From positions 42,611-106,610 of the forward strand of contig DGQA01000002.1 in NCBI GenBank assembly GCA_002390705.1: DNA of 64,000 nucleotides. The letters are read 5' to 3'. Of this stretch, positions 55,660 through 63,976 are shown piece after piece. The notes below the pieces were generated by a model. The model was given only the letters and a program-made list of their open reading frames with translations. It did no database searches and was not told where the DNA came from. This DNA is from Actinobacteria bacterium UBA4426. GTDB taxonomy: Bacteria > Actinomycetota > Actinomycetes > S36-B12. Within the stretch, counting starts at the first letter, position 1; each line of letters opens with the position of its first letter. The translations under genes and the position numbers were made by a program.

Positions 55660-57024
55660 ATGGACTCCACGCCTACCAAGCAGCATGTGGAAACGGAATT
55701 CAAATTTCGGGTACCAGCAAATTTTGAGTTGCCCAGTTTCCCACAATCTCTGGGCACTTGGACCACCGAAGCAACTCGAAACATGGATGCTATTTACTGG
55801 GACACAACCGATGCGACCCTTCTACGGTGGGGAATCACAATGCGCACGCGCAGCGGAGGCGGTGATGATGGCTGGCACCTGAAAATCCCCACTCGTCCCC
55901 GGGAACAGCCCAAGGGCGCAAGTGTGCGGACTGAACTTCACCGCGATCCCACCAGTGCAACTCCTCCAATTGAATTCCTTGAAATGCTGTCAACAGTTTT
56001 ACAAGGATCCGATGTCCTGCCAATTGCTCGTGTCCGCACCGAACGCAATCCCCAGGCTCTTACTGGCCCATCTGGTCAGATAGTTGAATTGGTCGACGAC
56101 CGCGTCACTCTGACCCGAAACGAAGTAATCGTTGATCAATTTCGTGAAATAGAAATTGAACTCACCAGCGAGCTGGGGCTGCCCGATGCGCTTCTCATCT
56201 GTGAGATCCTTCGTAATGCGGGAGCCCACACTAGTTCGGTAAGCAAAGCAGCCAGCGCATTTGGGCCAGACGCGAAAAAGCAACCTGATGTTCCTCGACT
56301 CCCCACGCCCGATCGAACCGATCTGCCATGTGACTTGATCCGTTGGGCTCTTTCCCGCCAAGTTCGCAAGATTTTTTACGCTGAGCTCACCAGTAGGTTG
56401 GCCGGCGACACGCATGGACTCACTCGTGAACTCATCGAACTTGATGCCCTGCTTAAGGCGCTTCGGGACTGGCTCAATCAAGCTGAACAGGAATTTCTCG
56501 AGGAAGACCTCACGTGGCTGATTCGTGAATTGAGTATCGCAGCTGAACTGGCAGATCAACACGCACAAGCACGAGCACTCGTTAACTCACTATCGGACCC
56601 ACTCGATCCAGATAAAGCCGCGGCAGCGGTTGATCAATACTTCGCGGGAAAAATTGAGGCAGCCAGATCAAGTCTGCAGGCCGCTCGCCGCAGTGATCGC
56701 TACCTATACCTCTTTAGCGATCTGATCAACTTGGCTTGCGTTCCCGCGGTGACTCCACGTGCCTATGAGCCCCGGAACCTGTGGGAAAATATCTCCCGCA
56801 ACCCGTGTGATCGGCTCACGATTGCAGTGCATTTCGGGGCCATCTTTAAGAAGAAAAGTAAGCGCCTTAAAAAAAACCTTCACTGCTCTCAGACAAAGAC
56901 TGGGCGAGTAAATGCAAGTGAGATGCTTCGAGCGATTGCCCTTTCAGGAAAAATTGATCCGGCTGTGATTTTCACTTTGGGCGTTTCCCTAGGCGCCGCG
57001 ATTCATGCAGAAGACGCGTCGTGA
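55660..57024 (+). CDS. CYTH-CHAD domain protein
   Basis: A 454-residue protein with a CYTH triphosphate-tunnel domain (residues 8-200; VETEFKFRVP is the E-x-E-x-K signature) and a C-terminal CHAD helical domain (from about 225) rich in conserved charged residues. CYTH domains act on triphosphates or polyphosphate, and CHAD binds polyphosphate. Its position between ppk and mutT1 fits a polyphosphate role. Confidence 0.88.
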   Translation: MDSTPTKQHVETEFKFRVPANFELPSFPQSLGTWTTEATRNMDAIYWDTTDATLLRWGITMRTRSGGGDDGWHLKIPTRPREQPKGASVRTELHRDPTSATPPIEFLEMLSTVLQGSDVLPIARVRTERNPQALTGPSGQIVELVDDRVTLTRNEVIVDQFREIEIELTSELGLPDALLICEILRNAGAHTSSVSKAASAFGPDAKKQPDVPRLPTPDRTDLPCDLIRWALSRQVRKIFYAELTSRLAGDTHGLTRELIELDALLKALRDWLNQAEQEFLEEDLTWLIRELSIAAELADQHAQARALVNSLSDPLDPDKAAAAVDQYFAGKIEAARSSLQAARRSDRYLYLFSDLINLACVPAVTPRAYEPRNLWENISRNPCDRLTIAVHFGAIFKKKSKRLKKNLHCSQTKTGRVNASEMLRAIALSGKIDPAVIFTLGVSLGAAIHAEDAS

Positions 57025-57938
57025 GCAAAATAATTAGTGCAGCGGGAGTCGTTCTCCTTCGTAATAATGAAGTACTGCTCGTACACCGCCCTCGATACGA
57101 CGACTGGTCATTTCCCAAAGGGAAAGTAGACGGAGCTGAACTGCTTCCGCTCACAGCAGTTCGAGAGTGCGATGAGGAAACTGGCTTTCTTGCCGTACTG
57201 GGACCTCATATTGGTGTGGACCGGTATGACATTGCTGAAGGAAGGAAAGAAGTTCACTACTGGCGGGCACACGTCCGAGAAGATCTTGGTTTTGCCCCCG
57301 ATGAAGAAGTCGACAAAATCGCTTGGATCCCCGTTGACGGAGTAGCCTCTCACCTGACCTACCCCACAGACCTGGAGTTCCTTCAGAGCGCCCTGGTACT
57401 GCCTCCTACTTCACCTCTGGTCATTCTTCGACACGCAAAAGCTGTTAAGCGATCCGACTTCACTGGGAAACACGACAGCGATCGACCGCTGTCAGGCCGT
57501 GGGCGGCGCCAAGCAAAAATAATCGCCGAAGCTCTCGAGGGGTACGGAATTGAACGGGTAATCAGTTCCCCCATGCAACGCTGTCAAGAAACAGTAAAAA
57601 AATTCATGAAACAACTATCCACCACCCCAATTTTGGTCGATGCTCTCAGTGAATCGGGCTACGAACAACACCCCCAAAATCTCCAACCTGCGATTGAGTT
57701 GGCCATGGGAAATCCCGCACCCACCGTCCTGTGTTCGCACCGGCCCGTACTTGACGCAATCCTGAAAACTGTCGCCACAGCAGGAGGGGTCTCCCAGGTA
57801 GAGCGAATCGAAGAGATTTGGTCTACCAACCTTTCCCCAGGATCATTTTTTGTGGCGCACCGTCATATTGACGCTGAGGGCACTGTGAAAGTTGTGGCCA
57901 TAGAGCATCATGAGGTCCCTGGGAATCAGGAATCCTGA
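57021..57938 (+). CDS. mutT1: MutT1-type NUDIX hydrolase fused to histidine phosphatase
   Basis: A 305-residue two-domain protein. The N-terminal NUDIX box lies in GKVDGAELLPLTAVRECDEETGF near residue 35; the C-terminal histidine-phosphatase domain begins LVILRHAKAVKRS (RHG-like RHA) near 135, with LSGRGRRQAKIIAEAL and VISSPMQRCQETV. It resembles mycobacterial MutT1, which degrades 8-oxo-dGTP and diadenosine polyphosphates and also lies next to ppk1. GTG start overlapping the CYTH-CHAD stop (GTGA). Confidence 0.9.
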   Translation: MSKIISAAGVVLLRNNEVLLVHRPRYDDWSFPKGKVDGAELLPLTAVRECDEETGFLAVLGPHIGVDRYDIAEGRKEVHYWRAHVREDLGFAPDEEVDKIAWIPVDGVASHLTYPTDLEFLQSALVLPPTSPLVILRHAKAVKRSDFTGKHDSDRPLSGRGRRQAKIIAEALEGYGIERVISSPMQRCQETVKKFMKQLSTTPILVDALSESGYEQHPQNLQPAIELAMGNPAPTVLCSHRPVLDAILKTVATAGGVSQVERIEEIWSTNLSPGSFFVAHRHIDAEGTVKVVAIEHHEVPGNQES

Positions 57939-57950
57939 TTCTTTCTTCTC
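57924..57950 (+). terminator. Hairpin terminator at the end of mutT1
   Basis: AATCAGG (57924-57930) and CCTGATT (57934-57940) form a seven-base stem with a three-base loop, followed by CTTTCTTCT. The stem includes the mutT1 stop codon. It separates mutT1 transcription from the PHO-box-controlled pst operon. Confidence 0.7.
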
Positions 57951-57952
57951 AA

Positions 57953-57996
57953 TGTTGATAACTGTTCACCTTTCGTTCACTTTGAGGGTTCATTGT
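57953..57996 (+). promoter_or_regulatory. PHO box upstream of pstS
   Basis: Tandem 11-base units GTTCACCTTTC (57964-57974) and GTTCACTTTGA (57975-57985) match the actinobacterial PHO-box unit; a weaker unit precedes them (tGTTGATAACT, 57953-57963) and GGGTTCATTGT follows. It lies about 90-120 bases before the pstS start and is the expected binding site of RegX3/PhoP. Confidence 0.85.
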
Positions 57997-58081
57997 GTAC
58001 ACACTGCAGACCTACTTTTGCCTTTCAGGGTCGAACACGACCGCTAAGGTAAACCAACAGAAAACGAATCGGAGTTCATTG

Positions 58082-59041
58082 ATGTCGCAGTTAAAGCGAA
58101 CACTTCTCGTAGCATCACCGGTCCTTCTCGCAGCCCTCACATTGAGTGCCTGCGGTGGTTCCAATAACTCAGGTGGCGAAGACGGTGGCAGTGGCCAGAT
58201 CCGAATTGACGGCTCCTCAACCGTGTATCCCCTCAGCGCAATCGCCGCTGAAGACTTCCAAGTAGCTAACCCTGGAATCCAAGTAACAGTCGGGTCTTCG
58301 GGTACCGGTGGTGGGTTCGAAAAGTTCTGCCGCGGTGAAACTGACGCTAATGACGCCTCCCGCCCCATCAAAGATTCGGAAATTCAAGAGTGCGCTGATA
58401 CCGGAATTGAGTACGCGCAACTGACCGTCGCAATTGATGCATTAACCGTAGTCGTTAATAAAGACAATGATTTTGCAAACTGCTTGACCACTGAGCAACT
58501 GGCTGCAATCTGGGGACCTGACTCAACCATCTCGAACTGGAACGAAGTTGATCCTTCATTCCCCGACGAGCCACTACCGATTTTTGGTCCAGGAACCGAT
58601 TCAGGGACATTTGACTATTTCACCGACGTGATCAATGGCGAAGAAGGGGTAAGTCGAACTGATTTTACCCCGAGTGAAGACGACAACGTGATTGTTCAAG
58701 GAGTTGCGGGCAGCAAGGGCGGCCTTGGCTACTTCGGGTTCACTTACTTTGAGGAGAATGCCGATCGGCTCAAAGCACTTGAAATCGATTCTGGAGCAGG
58801 TTGTGTGGCACCGAGCGCTAAATCGGCACGAGATGGCTCCTACACCCCGTTGTCACGCCCCCTGTTCGTGTACCCATCGGTTCAGTCTTTAGCCGACCCA
58901 AACGTCTCCGAGTTCTTCCAGTTCTATATTGACAACAATGTAGAAATTGCCAAGGCAGCTCTCTACATTCCGCTCAGTGACGCCGCGCAGGAGCAGTTAG
59001 TGACTGATTTTGCGGCCTTACTTACCCAAGCAGGAAATTAG
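58082..59041 (+). CDS. pstS: Phosphate-binding lipoprotein PstS
   Basis: Captures phosphate for the Pst ABC importer. The 319-residue protein has a signal peptide ending in lipobox TLSACGG (about residue 24), then IRIDGSSTVYPLSAIAAEDF and VGSSGTGGGFEKFCRGETDANDASRPI, which form the phosphate site, and FGPGTDSGTFDYF. Start ATG 58082 has GGAG nine bases upstream. First gene of pstS-pstC-pstA-pstB. Confidence 0.95.
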   Translation: MSQLKRTLLVASPVLLAALTLSACGGSNNSGGEDGGSGQIRIDGSSTVYPLSAIAAEDFQVANPGIQVTVGSSGTGGGFEKFCRGETDANDASRPIKDSEIQECADTGIEYAQLTVAIDALTVVVNKDNDFANCLTTEQLAAIWGPDSTISNWNEVDPSFPDEPLPIFGPGTDSGTFDYFTDVINGEEGVSRTDFTPSEDDNVIVQGVAGSKGGLGYFGFTYFEENADRLKALEIDSGAGCVAPSAKSARDGSYTPLSRPLFVYPSVQSLADPNVSEFFQFYIDNNVEIAKAALYIPLSDAAQEQLVTDFAALLTQAGN

Positions 59042-59067
59042 TAATTTAATTTATGGAGACTAATACT

Positions 59068-59988
59068 GTGAGCGAGACTGCCGAAGGGTTATCCCTTCGG
59101 CAGTCTCGTCCTCGGTACGGCGAGAAAATAATTCGTTCTATCTTGGCTCTTGCTGCTTTTGTCTCAATTTTCACCACTTTTGGAATCGTTGTTTCCCTGC
59201 TGATTCCTTCAATTGAATTCTTCTTAGAAGTACCCATTACCGACTTCCTCTTCGGTACCGTCTGGACGCCACTGTTCAAAAATGGCGAATTCGGGGTTAT
59301 CCCACTACTCAGCGGCACCATTGTCATCACATTGATTGCGATCGCCGTCGCCATTCCACTTGGCCTCGGCGCATCAATTTACCTATCCGAATACGCATCA
59401 GACCGGGTGCGCAAAGTACTTAAGCCAACCCTCGAAGTTCTCGCGGGCATACCCACGGTTGTGTTTGGTTTCTTTGCCCTTGAATTCCTCACCCAAGCCA
59501 TCCTGATCAAAATTTTTCCCGAGATTGAAGTGTTTAATGCCCTTTCCGCGGGCCTGATCATGGGAGTCATGATCATTCCAACGATTGCATCACTCTCTGA
59601 AGACGCAATGGCTGCGGTGCCTTCGGGTTTGCGTGATGGTGCCTATGCCCTTGGCTCCAGTAAACGCCAAACAGCAATGAAAGTCGTGATGCCCGCGGCT
59701 CTATCGGGAATCGTGGCGGCATTCGTTCTCGGCATCTCCAGGGCGATCGGTGAGACCATGATCGTGACAATTGCAGCTGGTCTTCAACCGCAACTAAGCT
59801 TCAATCCACTCATGGGGATGCAGACCATGACCTCCTATATCGCTGCCGCAGGATCTGGAGACCTAGCAACCGGGTCTATTGAATACAAATCAATTTTCGC
59901 AGTGGGGATGCTGCTGTTTCTCCTCACTTTCATTATGAATATTTTTAGTATTCGTTTGGTCCGCCGATTTAGGCAGGCTTATCAGTGA
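59068..59988 (+). CDS. pstC: Phosphate ABC transporter permease PstC
   Basis: Permease of about 306 residues with six predicted membrane segments. ETAEGLSLRQSRPRYGEKIIRSI precedes the first span; LPLGLGASIYLSEYAS-like segment near 110 and the EAA loop around GAYALGSSKRQTAMKVVMPAA near 195 mark the family. The GTG at 59068 has GGAG nine bases upstream; an ATG at 59053 is in frame but has no such site. A 16-bp perfect inverted repeat begins two bases after the GTG. Confidence 0.92.
   Translation: MSETAEGLSLRQSRPRYGEKIIRSILALAAFVSIFTTFGIVVSLLIPSIEFFLEVPITDFLFGTVWTPLFKNGEFGVIPLLSGTIVITLIAIAVAIPLGLGASIYLSEYASDRVRKVLKPTLEVLAGIPTVVFGFFALEFLTQAILIKIFPEIEVFNALSAGLIMGVMIIPTIASLSEDAMAAVPSGLRDGAYALGSSKRQTAMKVVMPAALSGIVAAFVLGISRAIGETMIVTIAAGLQPQLSFNPLMGMQTMTSYIAAAGSGDLATGSIEYKSIFAVGMLLFLLTFIMNIFSIRLVRRFRQAYQ
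59073..59108 (+). repeat. Strong 16-bp hairpin at the start of pstC
   Basis: CGAGACTGCCGAAGGG (59073-59088) and CCCTTCGGCAGTCTCG (59093-59108) pair perfectly around a four-base loop. It lies 31 bases beyond the pstS stop and inside the first codons of pstC. No T run follows, so it is probably an mRNA structure that protects the pstS message or slows pstC translation rather than a full terminator. Confidence 0.85.
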
Positions 59989-60866
59989 GCCACATACAAT
60001 TACCTAATCAACTTGCTGGCAGAGGGACGCCTTTGCGGGATCGCGTTTTCATGTGGCTGCTTTTTGTCTCGCTCGCCATTGGGGTGTTCACGCTCGTAGT
60101 GCTTCTCACCTACGTAACCATTAAAGGTTGGCCACGCTTAGACATTCGACTTTTCACAAATATGCCTTCGGTCCGTGACCCAGAAAATGCAGGTGCTCAG
60201 TCTGCAATCACTGGGACGCTCTGGGTAATTTCATTTACCGCCCTGGTCGCTCTGCCCACCGGGGTTATGGCTGCCCTCTACCTCGAAGAGTTTGCCCGAC
60301 CCAATAGTCGCTCCCAGCGATTCATTGAGGTGAATATTCAAAATCTGGCTGCGGTCCCCTCAATTGTTTACGGGATTTTGGGTCTCGCTGTTTTCGCTCG
60401 AGCGCTCGCCTTGGGTCAAAGCGTGATCACGGCAGCACTGACTCTGGCTTTGCTCGTTCTGCCCGTCATCATTATTTCCACTAGAGAGGCACTGCGTGCT
60501 GTGCCCCGAAATATTCGCGACGGCTCCCTAGCCCTGGGGGCAACCGAATGGCAAACGGCCTACCGGCAAACCCTGCCCGCGGCAATCCCTGGAATTGCTA
60601 CGGGGACAATCCTGGCGCTTTCTCGGGCAATCGGTGAAGCGGCACCGCTCCTACTCCTCGGCGCGGTTTCCTTCATTACCTTTAATCCCGATGGCGTCCT
60701 GTCAGACTACACAACCCTTCCGATTCAGATTTTCAACTGGACCAAGGACTCACGCGAAGAATTCCAAGTCCTTGCTGCGGCCACAATCGTGGTCCTACTC
60801 CTGATTTTGCTCGCCATGAACTTCGTGGCGATTTGGATCCGTAACAAAACCCAGAAGCGCTGGTAG
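59985..60866 (+). CDS. pstA: Phosphate ABC transporter permease PstA
   Basis: A 293-residue permease, partner of PstC. Six spans; GTLWVISFTALVALPTGVMAALYLEEFAR near residue 75, NLAAVPSIVYGILGLAVF and the EAA loop GSLALGATEWQTAYRQTLPAAIPG near 185. GTG start overlapping the pstC stop by four bases. Twenty-one bases upstream of pstB. Confidence 0.94.
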   Translation: MSHIQLPNQLAGRGTPLRDRVFMWLLFVSLAIGVFTLVVLLTYVTIKGWPRLDIRLFTNMPSVRDPENAGAQSAITGTLWVISFTALVALPTGVMAALYLEEFARPNSRSQRFIEVNIQNLAAVPSIVYGILGLAVFARALALGQSVITAALTLALLVLPVIIISTREALRAVPRNIRDGSLALGATEWQTAYRQTLPAAIPGIATGTILALSRAIGEAAPLLLLGAVSFITFNPDGVLSDYTTLPIQIFNWTKDSREEFQVLAAATIVVLLLILLAMNFVAIWIRNKTQKRW

Positions 60867-60887
60867 CGCACGCAGTGAAAGGCACAC

Positions 60888-61742
60888 ATGAACCAGCCAA
60901 ATGAAATTACCATGCACCTTGATCATTCACTCTCGGCCCGTGGCGCTTCAATTCCCCCTGAGACCAGCGATCCAGTGTTTACCCTTGACAACGTCAGTGT
61001 GCTTTACGGCGACTACTCAGCAATTCGCAATGTCACCTTGCCAATTGGCAGGAACGAAATCACCGCTTTTATTGGTCCAAGTGGCTGCGGGAAATCAACT
61101 TTGCTGCGGAGCTTCAACCGAATGAATGACCTTATTCCCGGTGCGCACCTCACAGGAACCGTGGCCTATCACGGAACAGACATTTACGGACCCAACGTCG
61201 ACCCAATCGAAGTTCGCCGCAAGGTCGGGATGGTCTTTCAAAAGCCCAATGTTTTTCCCAAGTCAATTTATGAGAATGTGGCCTACGGGCCAAAAGTAAA
61301 TGGCGCAAAAGGAAATCTTGATGATCTTGTTGAGGAGTGCTTGAGCAGGGCTGCGTTGTGGAATGAAGTCAAAGACGACCTCAAGAAAAGTGCCTACGCA
61401 CTTTCTGGCGGGCAGCAACAACGCCTGGTCATTGCTCGCTGTATCGCGGTAAAACCCGAAGTGATCCTGATGGATGAGCCATGTGCATCCCTTGACCCAC
61501 TAGCGACCGCAAAGATTGAAGACCTCATGGTCGAATTAGCCAGTGACTACACCATTATTATTGTCACCCACAATATGCAGCAGGCGGCCAGAGTGTCCGA
61601 CCGCACCGCATTCTTTACGGCAGAGCTCGACGACAATGGGATCCGGCATGGACGCCTGGTTGAGTTTGGTCGTACCCGCGAACTCTTCAGTTCACCAACC
61701 GACCCAAGGACCGAGGACTACATCTCCGGTAGATTCGGATAA
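60888..61742 (+). CDS. pstB: Phosphate ABC transporter ATPase PstB
   Basis: A 284-residue ATPase: Walker A IGPSGCGKSTLLRSFNRMND, Q loop VGMVFQKPNVFPKSIYENV, signature ALSGGQQQRLVIARCIAV, Walker B VILMDEPCASLDP and a TIIIVTHNMQQAARVSD H loop. It has a 28-residue N-terminal extension before the ABC domain. It ends TAA directly followed by the ATG of the next gene. Confidence 0.96.
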   Translation: MNQPNEITMHLDHSLSARGASIPPETSDPVFTLDNVSVLYGDYSAIRNVTLPIGRNEITAFIGPSGCGKSTLLRSFNRMNDLIPGAHLTGTVAYHGTDIYGPNVDPIEVRRKVGMVFQKPNVFPKSIYENVAYGPKVNGAKGNLDDLVEECLSRAALWNEVKDDLKKSAYALSGGQQQRLVIARCIAVKPEVILMDEPCASLDPLATAKIEDLMVELASDYTIIIVTHNMQQAARVSDRTAFFTAELDDNGIRHGRLVEFGRTRELFSSPTDPRTEDYISGRFG

Positions 61743-62426
61743 ATGCGAGCAGTTGCGCTTATTCTTACGTCCACTATTGCTCTTGCTGGCTGTTCCACGG
61801 CTAGCAGTTCAGACCCAGGTTTGCCCACCGCCATTGCTCCAAGTGTGAGTCCATCAGCAAATATTGTTGACAATGCGATCGAGTCAACAGTGGCGCGCGG
61901 TACCGCCCGAATCAGTATCTCAATCGATTCACAAGATGACCAGGTATCCGGATCTGGCAGTATCGCGCTAGGAAAGAGTCTAGGCGAAATCGGTTGGAAC
62001 AATGACAACTCCAATGAGTCTTGGATCGACCTACTGAACTCAGATGGCACCTACACTTTCGTTGATGACTCCTGGTTTCTTGCCCCAGTAGGGACGAACA
62101 CACCCACCTCAGGAAATATCTCCCCACTTTCGCAACTTGGGAGCCTTCTTCCCGAAGGGGAAAACCCCCTGAAGGGAAGGATCGCTCTCACTATTGAGTC
62201 AGGCATGAATTTCTCTGATGAGGAAATTGCCAACCTTGCCAAAATCTGCGAAATGGAACTGGCTGTCGAGATAAGACTTGATCCAAACGGCGTAATCAGC
62301 TACATCGAAAAATCTTTTGACTGTGTGGGAAATGAAAAAGTAAGCGTCAACGAACTCTCAGACTTCGGTTCGCCAATCAATCTGTCAACACCCGAAGATG
62401 CTTTTTCGATAGATCCGAACCAGTAA
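61743..62426 (+). CDS. Predicted lipoprotein at the end of the pst operon
   Basis: A 227-residue lipoprotein: signal peptide MRAVALILTSTIALAGC with lipobox ALAGC. The mature part has a Ser/Pro linker, then alternating strands (ARISISIDSQDDQVSGSGSIALG, GTYTFVDDSWFLAP, LAVEIRLDPNGVISYIE) like the LolA/LppX/LprG convex fold. The start touches the pstB stop (TAAATG), so it is probably cotranscribed and phosphate-regulated. Function unknown. Confidence 0.75.
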   Translation: MRAVALILTSTIALAGCSTASSSDPGLPTAIAPSVSPSANIVDNAIESTVARGTARISISIDSQDDQVSGSGSIALGKSLGEIGWNNDNSNESWIDLLNSDGTYTFVDDSWFLAPVGTNTPTSGNISPLSQLGSLLPEGENPLKGRIALTIESGMNFSDEEIANLAKICEMELAVEIRLDPNGVISYIEKSFDCVGNEKVSVNELSDFGSPINLSTPEDAFSIDPNQ

Positions 62427-62430
62427 AAGG

Positions 62431-63750
62431 CTACCGTCCGAGCAAATAAGCCGATCCTTTTTGCGACTTGGCACCAGTCACTCGCATTACGCATAGACCA
62501 CTTTGCACAAGCTTCACTCGTGATTTAGTAAGCGTGCAGATTCCACGTGACGCAGGTGCGATCCGAACCCGAGGCTTAACCCCAGATCTTGTTTTAACTC
62601 CGGCCCATTTGGCTACAAGTCGATGCGTCACCTTTGCCGGAGGAGTCCGCACCCCGTTGACAACGACAGCACCTACGGCAGCGGAACGAGTGCCCGCACC
62701 GAGTTCATTAACCGCCTGAACAACGATCGCCAGAACAGATCCAGCTTTTTGGTTTGTCACCACACAGGGCGACGCCGGTGATGTGCATACCGGCGTTAAC
62801 TCACCAGTTTCTCCCACGAGCGAGACCACAAAATTACTGATCACAAGACCGCCGTCGTAGTTTGGGGCATCCCAGGTGAGCGACACTCGCTCCCGAGATT
62901 GCGATGTGGCAATCAAGTTCACTGGCTCATTCGGCGTGGATGTTGGGGGTGGAACGTATTGATTGATCCACGGCAGAAAAGACGTCACGCGCGCATAAAT
63001 ACCGGGGAAGTTCGGCAACGCACACTCATTTCCCACACTTGTCACACCCGCTAAGACCGAACCCGTATCGGTAGTAACTACAAGTGGTCCGCCACTGTCC
63101 CCTTGGCACGTGTCGATGCCTGCTTGTGGAACGCCAGCGCAAATACTTTCAGTGTTTCTAAAGGAGCCACCATAGGATCCGCATGCGGTATCACTAGGAC
63201 CACCGAGAACCGAAACTGTTGCCGCTAGAAGCACATCACTAGCAGCGCCACCATAACTGGTACTTCCCCATCCTGAGATTTGAGCAGCCGTCCCAGCCGC
63301 GGGCCAGACCCCTGAGTCTTGGGTTATGGGCAATGAAATCGGTTGGACCGTCGGGGAAAAAGTTAGTGGATCCCTCAACTGCAACAATGCCATATCTCCG
63401 GTGAACGTATTTGCATTCCAACCCGGATTGATAGCCACACTCGATACAAAGACACGATTTTGATTCGAGCGCTCGCCGAGATTGGTGACACCCACATATG
63501 CTGAGATTTCACTCGGAGCGGCACCTGCGACGCAGTGAGCCGCCGTCACCAACCACTGGGTTCCGATAATTGATGCACTACACAGTGACGTATTACGAAT
63601 ATTCAGGTTCACTTGCCATGGGACCTGCGCAATTGCGATCGGTGCTCCACCCACTATTCGCGGTGTCGTGGCTGGGGCCGGAGCCCCCAATCCAATCACG
63701 AGGGCCAGTGAGCCCCCGAATGCAATCAGTGCTCTGATTTTTCGTCCCAC
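62431..63750 (-). CDS. Secreted trypsin-like serine protease with fibronectin III domain
   Basis: A 439-residue secreted protease. Signal peptide to about residue 28 (ALIAFGGSLALVIGLGAPAPA); activation-type RIVGGAPIAIAQVPWQVNLN; catalytic triad in WLVTAAHCVAG (His), FTGDMALLQLRDP (Asp) and CQGDSGGPLVVT (Ser); then a fibronectin III domain (EPVNLIATSQSRERVSLTWDAP, about residues 275-365) and a basic C-terminal tail. GTG 63750 is six bases after CATACT (63762-63757), so the gene may be leaderless. Convergent with the lipoprotein gene. Confidence 0.9.
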   Translation of the reverse strand: MGRKIRALIAFGGSLALVIGLGAPAPATTPRIVGGAPIAIAQVPWQVNLNIRNTSLCSASIIGTQWLVTAAHCVAGAAPSEISAYVGVTNLGERSNQNRVFVSSVAINPGWNANTFTGDMALLQLRDPLTFSPTVQPISLPITQDSGVWPAAGTAAQISGWGSTSYGGAASDVLLAATVSVLGGPSDTACGSYGGSFRNTESICAGVPQAGIDTCQGDSGGPLVVTTDTGSVLAGVTSVGNECALPNFPGIYARVTSFLPWINQYVPPPTSTPNEPVNLIATSQSRERVSLTWDAPNYDGGLVISNFVVSLVGETGELTPVCTSPASPCVVTNQKAGSVLAIVVQAVNELGAGTRSAAVGAVVVNGVRTPPAKVTHRLVAKWAGVKTRSGVKPRVRIAPASRGICTLTKSRVKLVQSGLCVMRVTGAKSQKGSAYLLGR

Positions 63751-63756
63751 TATCCA

Positions 63757-63772
63757 AGTATGCAGGTATGCT
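63757..63772. promoter_or_regulatory. Overlapping divergent leaderless -10 elements
   Basis: CATACT on the minus strand (63762-63757) lies six bases before the trypsin GTG, and TATGCT on the plus strand (63767-63772) lies six bases before the GTG of the SIGS-repeat gene. No strong -35 is seen in either direction. The start codons are only 29 bases apart. Confidence 0.5.
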
Positions 63773-63778
63773 GGGGCA

Positions 63779-63976
63779 GTGGATAACAGTCGTTGGTCAA
63801 TTGGCTCACAAAATTCTTTCCTGTCGATTTACAGTAAGAACAGTGTCTTGAGCATCGGCTCTATTGGCTCCGCGGGAAGCCTGCTTTCGATCGGCTCATT
63901 TGCCAGTGTGGGCAGTATTCTGAGCGCCGTTTCATGTACCTCTGTCATGGCCTGGAAGTCAGCAATGAAGTGGTAG
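63779..63976 (+). CDS. Small SIGS-repeat protein
   Basis: A 65-residue protein starting VDNSRWSIGSQNS. Residues 6-50 are five- to six-residue repeats (SIGSQNS, SVLSIGS, SAGSLLSIGS, SFASVGSILS), a pattern that could fold as a small left-handed beta helix. Similar SIGS-rich proteins are familiar from many actinobacteria as hypothetical proteins. It ends with a Trp/Lys tail (VMAWKSAMKW). The GTG start is supported by a TATGCT hexamer six bases upstream. Function unknown. Confidence 0.65.
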   Translation: MDNSRWSIGSQNSFLSIYSKNSVLSIGSIGSAGSLLSIGSFASVGSILSAVSCTSVMAWKSAMKW

